The notes below the pieces were generated by a model. It had not been told where the DNA came from. It saw nothing but the letters and a program-made list of their open reading frames with translations, and made no database searches. 5,842 nucleotides of DNA from Chloroflexota bacterium (GTDB taxonomy: Bacteria > Chloroflexota > Limnocylindria > Limnocylindrales > CSP1-4): the NCBI GenBank assembly GCA_016200675.1, contig JACQEH010000266.1:1-5842 (forward strand), in the 5' to 3' direction. The position numbers were made by a program, and so were the translations under genes. Positions 4,532 to 5,842 of the stretch are shown here, piece by piece (the stretch's first letter is position 1; each line of letters starts with the position of its first letter).

Positions 4532-5842
4532 TCAGACCGTCGCCTGGTCGCCGCCGCCGGAGGCGCTGTGATCCACGTAAAGGCCCGCGGGCTGGTGGCC
4601 GGGATCCAGGGTCGGGACCGGGCCGCGCAGCTCGCCGCGCATGACGCGCCGGGCAACGTCCGTCACCCGTTCCACCGTGAAGCCGAGCTTCCCGAAGATC
4701 GTGCCGGCCGGCGCCGAGGCGCCGAAGTGGTCGATGCCCACGATCGCGCCGTCGTCGCCGGCATAGCGGGCCCAGCCCAGGGAGACACCCGCCTCGACCG
4801 TGACCCGGGCCCGCACGCCGCGCGGCAGCACGGACTCGCGGTACGCCTCGTCCTGCTCGTCGAATCGCTCCCAGCAGGGGAGCGACACCACCCGCGCCGG
4901 CGTCCCCTCCGCTTCGAGGGCCTCGGCCGCGCCCATCGCGAGCTGCAGTTCGGAACCCGTCCCGATGAGGATCACCGCGGGCGGCGCGCCGTCGGCCTCC
5001 GTGGACGCCGGACGGAGGACGTAGCCACCGCGCCGGAGCCCCGCGCGGGCGAGCTCGGCCGTGCCCGCGAGCGTCGGCAGCTTCTGGCGGGTGAGGGCCA
5101 GGGCCACCGGGCCGCCGCGCCGTTCGACGGCCATGGCCCAGGCCGCCGCGGCCTCGTTGGCGTCCCCGGGCCGGACGAACCACAGGTTCGGGATCGCCCG
5201 GAGGGCGGCGTAGTGCTCCACCGGCTGGTGGGTCGGGCCGTCCTCCCCGAGGCCCACCGAGTCGTGGGTCCAGACGTAGATGACGTGGAGGCCGGCGAGG
5301 GCGGCCAGGCGGACGGAGCCGCGCATGTAGTCGCTGAAGGTCAGGAACGTGGCCGCGTAGGGGATGAACCCGCCGTGGTAGGCGATCCCGTTGGCGACCC
5401 CGCCCATGGCGTGCTCGCGGACCCCGAAGCGGAGGTTCCGCCCCGGCTCCCCCGCCTCGAAGTTCGGGGCGTCCTTGATGTCGGTCAGGTTGGACTCCGA
5501 GAGGTCGGCGGCGCCGCCGAAGAGCTCCGGCACCGGGCCGGCGAGGGCGGCGATGGCCTGCTGGGAGGCCTGTCGCGTGGCGAAGTCCTCGCCGATGGCG
5601 TACCGCGGCAACCCGTCGGCCCAGCCGGGCCGGAGGTCGCCGCGATTCCGCCGCCGGAGCTCCGTGGCCTCGTCGGGGAAGGCCTCGGCGTAGCGGAGAT
5701 AGCGGCCGTGCCACTCGGCGACCAGGCGCTCGCCGGTCGGCACCGCGGCCCGGAACAGGTCGCGGGCGGCGTCCGGGACCAGGAAGTGGGCGTCGGGATC
5801 CCAGCCGTAGGCGATCTTCGTCAGGCGCACCTCGTCCTCGCC
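4532..5842 (-). CDS. tkt: Transketolase, C-terminal two thirds (start lies beyond the right edge)
   Basis: The visible 436 residues cover the pyrimidine-binding and C-terminal domains of a thiamine-diphosphate transketolase. The enzyme moves two-carbon ketol units between xylulose 5-phosphate and aldose phosphates in the cytoplasm. Visible motifs, counted from the window edge, are GGAADLSESNLTDIK (109-123), LRFGVREHAMGGVANG (137-152, with the cofactor-activating Glu143), VWTHDSVGLGEDGPTHQP (190-207, with substrate-contacting His193 and Asp201) and ALTRQKLPT (249-257, with a phosphate-binding arginine). The HFGASAPAG stretch (372-380) closes the domain. The frame continues upstream without a start, since the family normally has about 650-700 residues. 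After the usual end there is a loose tail of about 35 residues (GPVPTLDPGHQPAG onward), longer than in E. coli TktA. It is the first visible metabolic gene of the minus-strand cluster, with 95 bases to the chosen vapB start. Confidence 0.95.
   Translation of the reverse strand, partial: GEDEVRLTKIAYGWDPDAHFLVPDAARDLFRAAVPTGERLVAEWHGRYLRYAEAFPDEATELRRRNRGDLRPGWADGLPRYAIGEDFATRQASQQAIAALAGPVPELFGGAADLSESNLTDIKDAPNFEAGEPGRNLRFGVREHAMGGVANGIAYHGGFIPYAATFLTFSDYMRGSVRLAALAGLHVIYVWTHDSVGLGEDGPTHQPVEHYAALRAIPNLWFVRPGDANEAAAAWAMAVERRGGPVALALTRQKLPTLAGTAELARAGLRRGGYVLRPASTEADGAPPAVILIGTGSELQLAMGAAEALEAEGTPARVVSLPCWERFDEQDEAYRESVLPRGVRARVTVEAGVSLGWARYAGDDGAIVGIDHFGASAPAGTIFGKLGFTVERVTDVARRVMRGELRGPVPTLDPGHQPAGLYVDHSASGGGDQATV

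Noticed and set aside
4482..5714. Second long minus-strand frame inside transketolase
   Set aside because: Dominated by Arg, Pro and Gly, the pattern of an out-of-frame reading. The overlapping frame carries every transketolase motif.

Overview
This is a GC-rich bacterial window. Gene content and the habit of grouping transketolase, ribose-5-phosphate isomerase B and a transaldolase-fusion-type glucose-6-phosphate isomerase suggest a high-GC Chloroflexota or actinobacterium-like lineage. That assignment is a guess from gene style, with no marker gene to support it. No rRNA, tRNA, CRISPR array or insertion sequence was seen.

Left part (1-1523, plus strand). The window opens inside the 3' end of an RHS-repeat gene. 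The RHS core signature is followed directly by a LysM domain, and the LysM domain is split between two reading frames by an apparent +1 shift near 264-278. After it comes a short glycine-rich hydrophobic tail whose TGA overlaps the ATG of a multi-pass membrane protein (ATGA). That protein also carries an apparent +1 shift near 1391-1440, after which a last membrane helix and a stop at 1523 appear. The layout resembles a polymorphic-toxin locus, with RHS carrier, variable tip and adjacent possible immunity protein, but the tip and the membrane protein match no family I recognise.

Right part (1606-5842, minus strand). Read in the direction of transcription the order is tkt (partial, entering from the right edge), an AbrB-type antitoxin gene, a PIN-domain VapC toxin gene, rpiB and pgi. 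The three metabolic genes interconvert pentose, hexose and triose phosphates. The toxin-antitoxin pair sits between tkt and rpiB. The vapC stop shares a base with the rpiB start (TGATG), and pgi starts 4 bases after rpiB, so vapB-vapC-rpiB-pgi looks like one translationally coupled unit.

The most interesting spot is just upstream of and within the start of vapB. A TTGGCA-N18-TATCCT promoter is placed exactly for a leaderless GTG start at 4436. A perfect 8-bp inverted repeat with 20-bp arm periodicity overlaps the -10 box and the start. This is a good candidate for the VapBC autoregulatory operator, and it would also place rpiB and pgi under toxin-antitoxin control.

The two halves are convergent. 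They are separated by about 80 bases holding a small hairpin.
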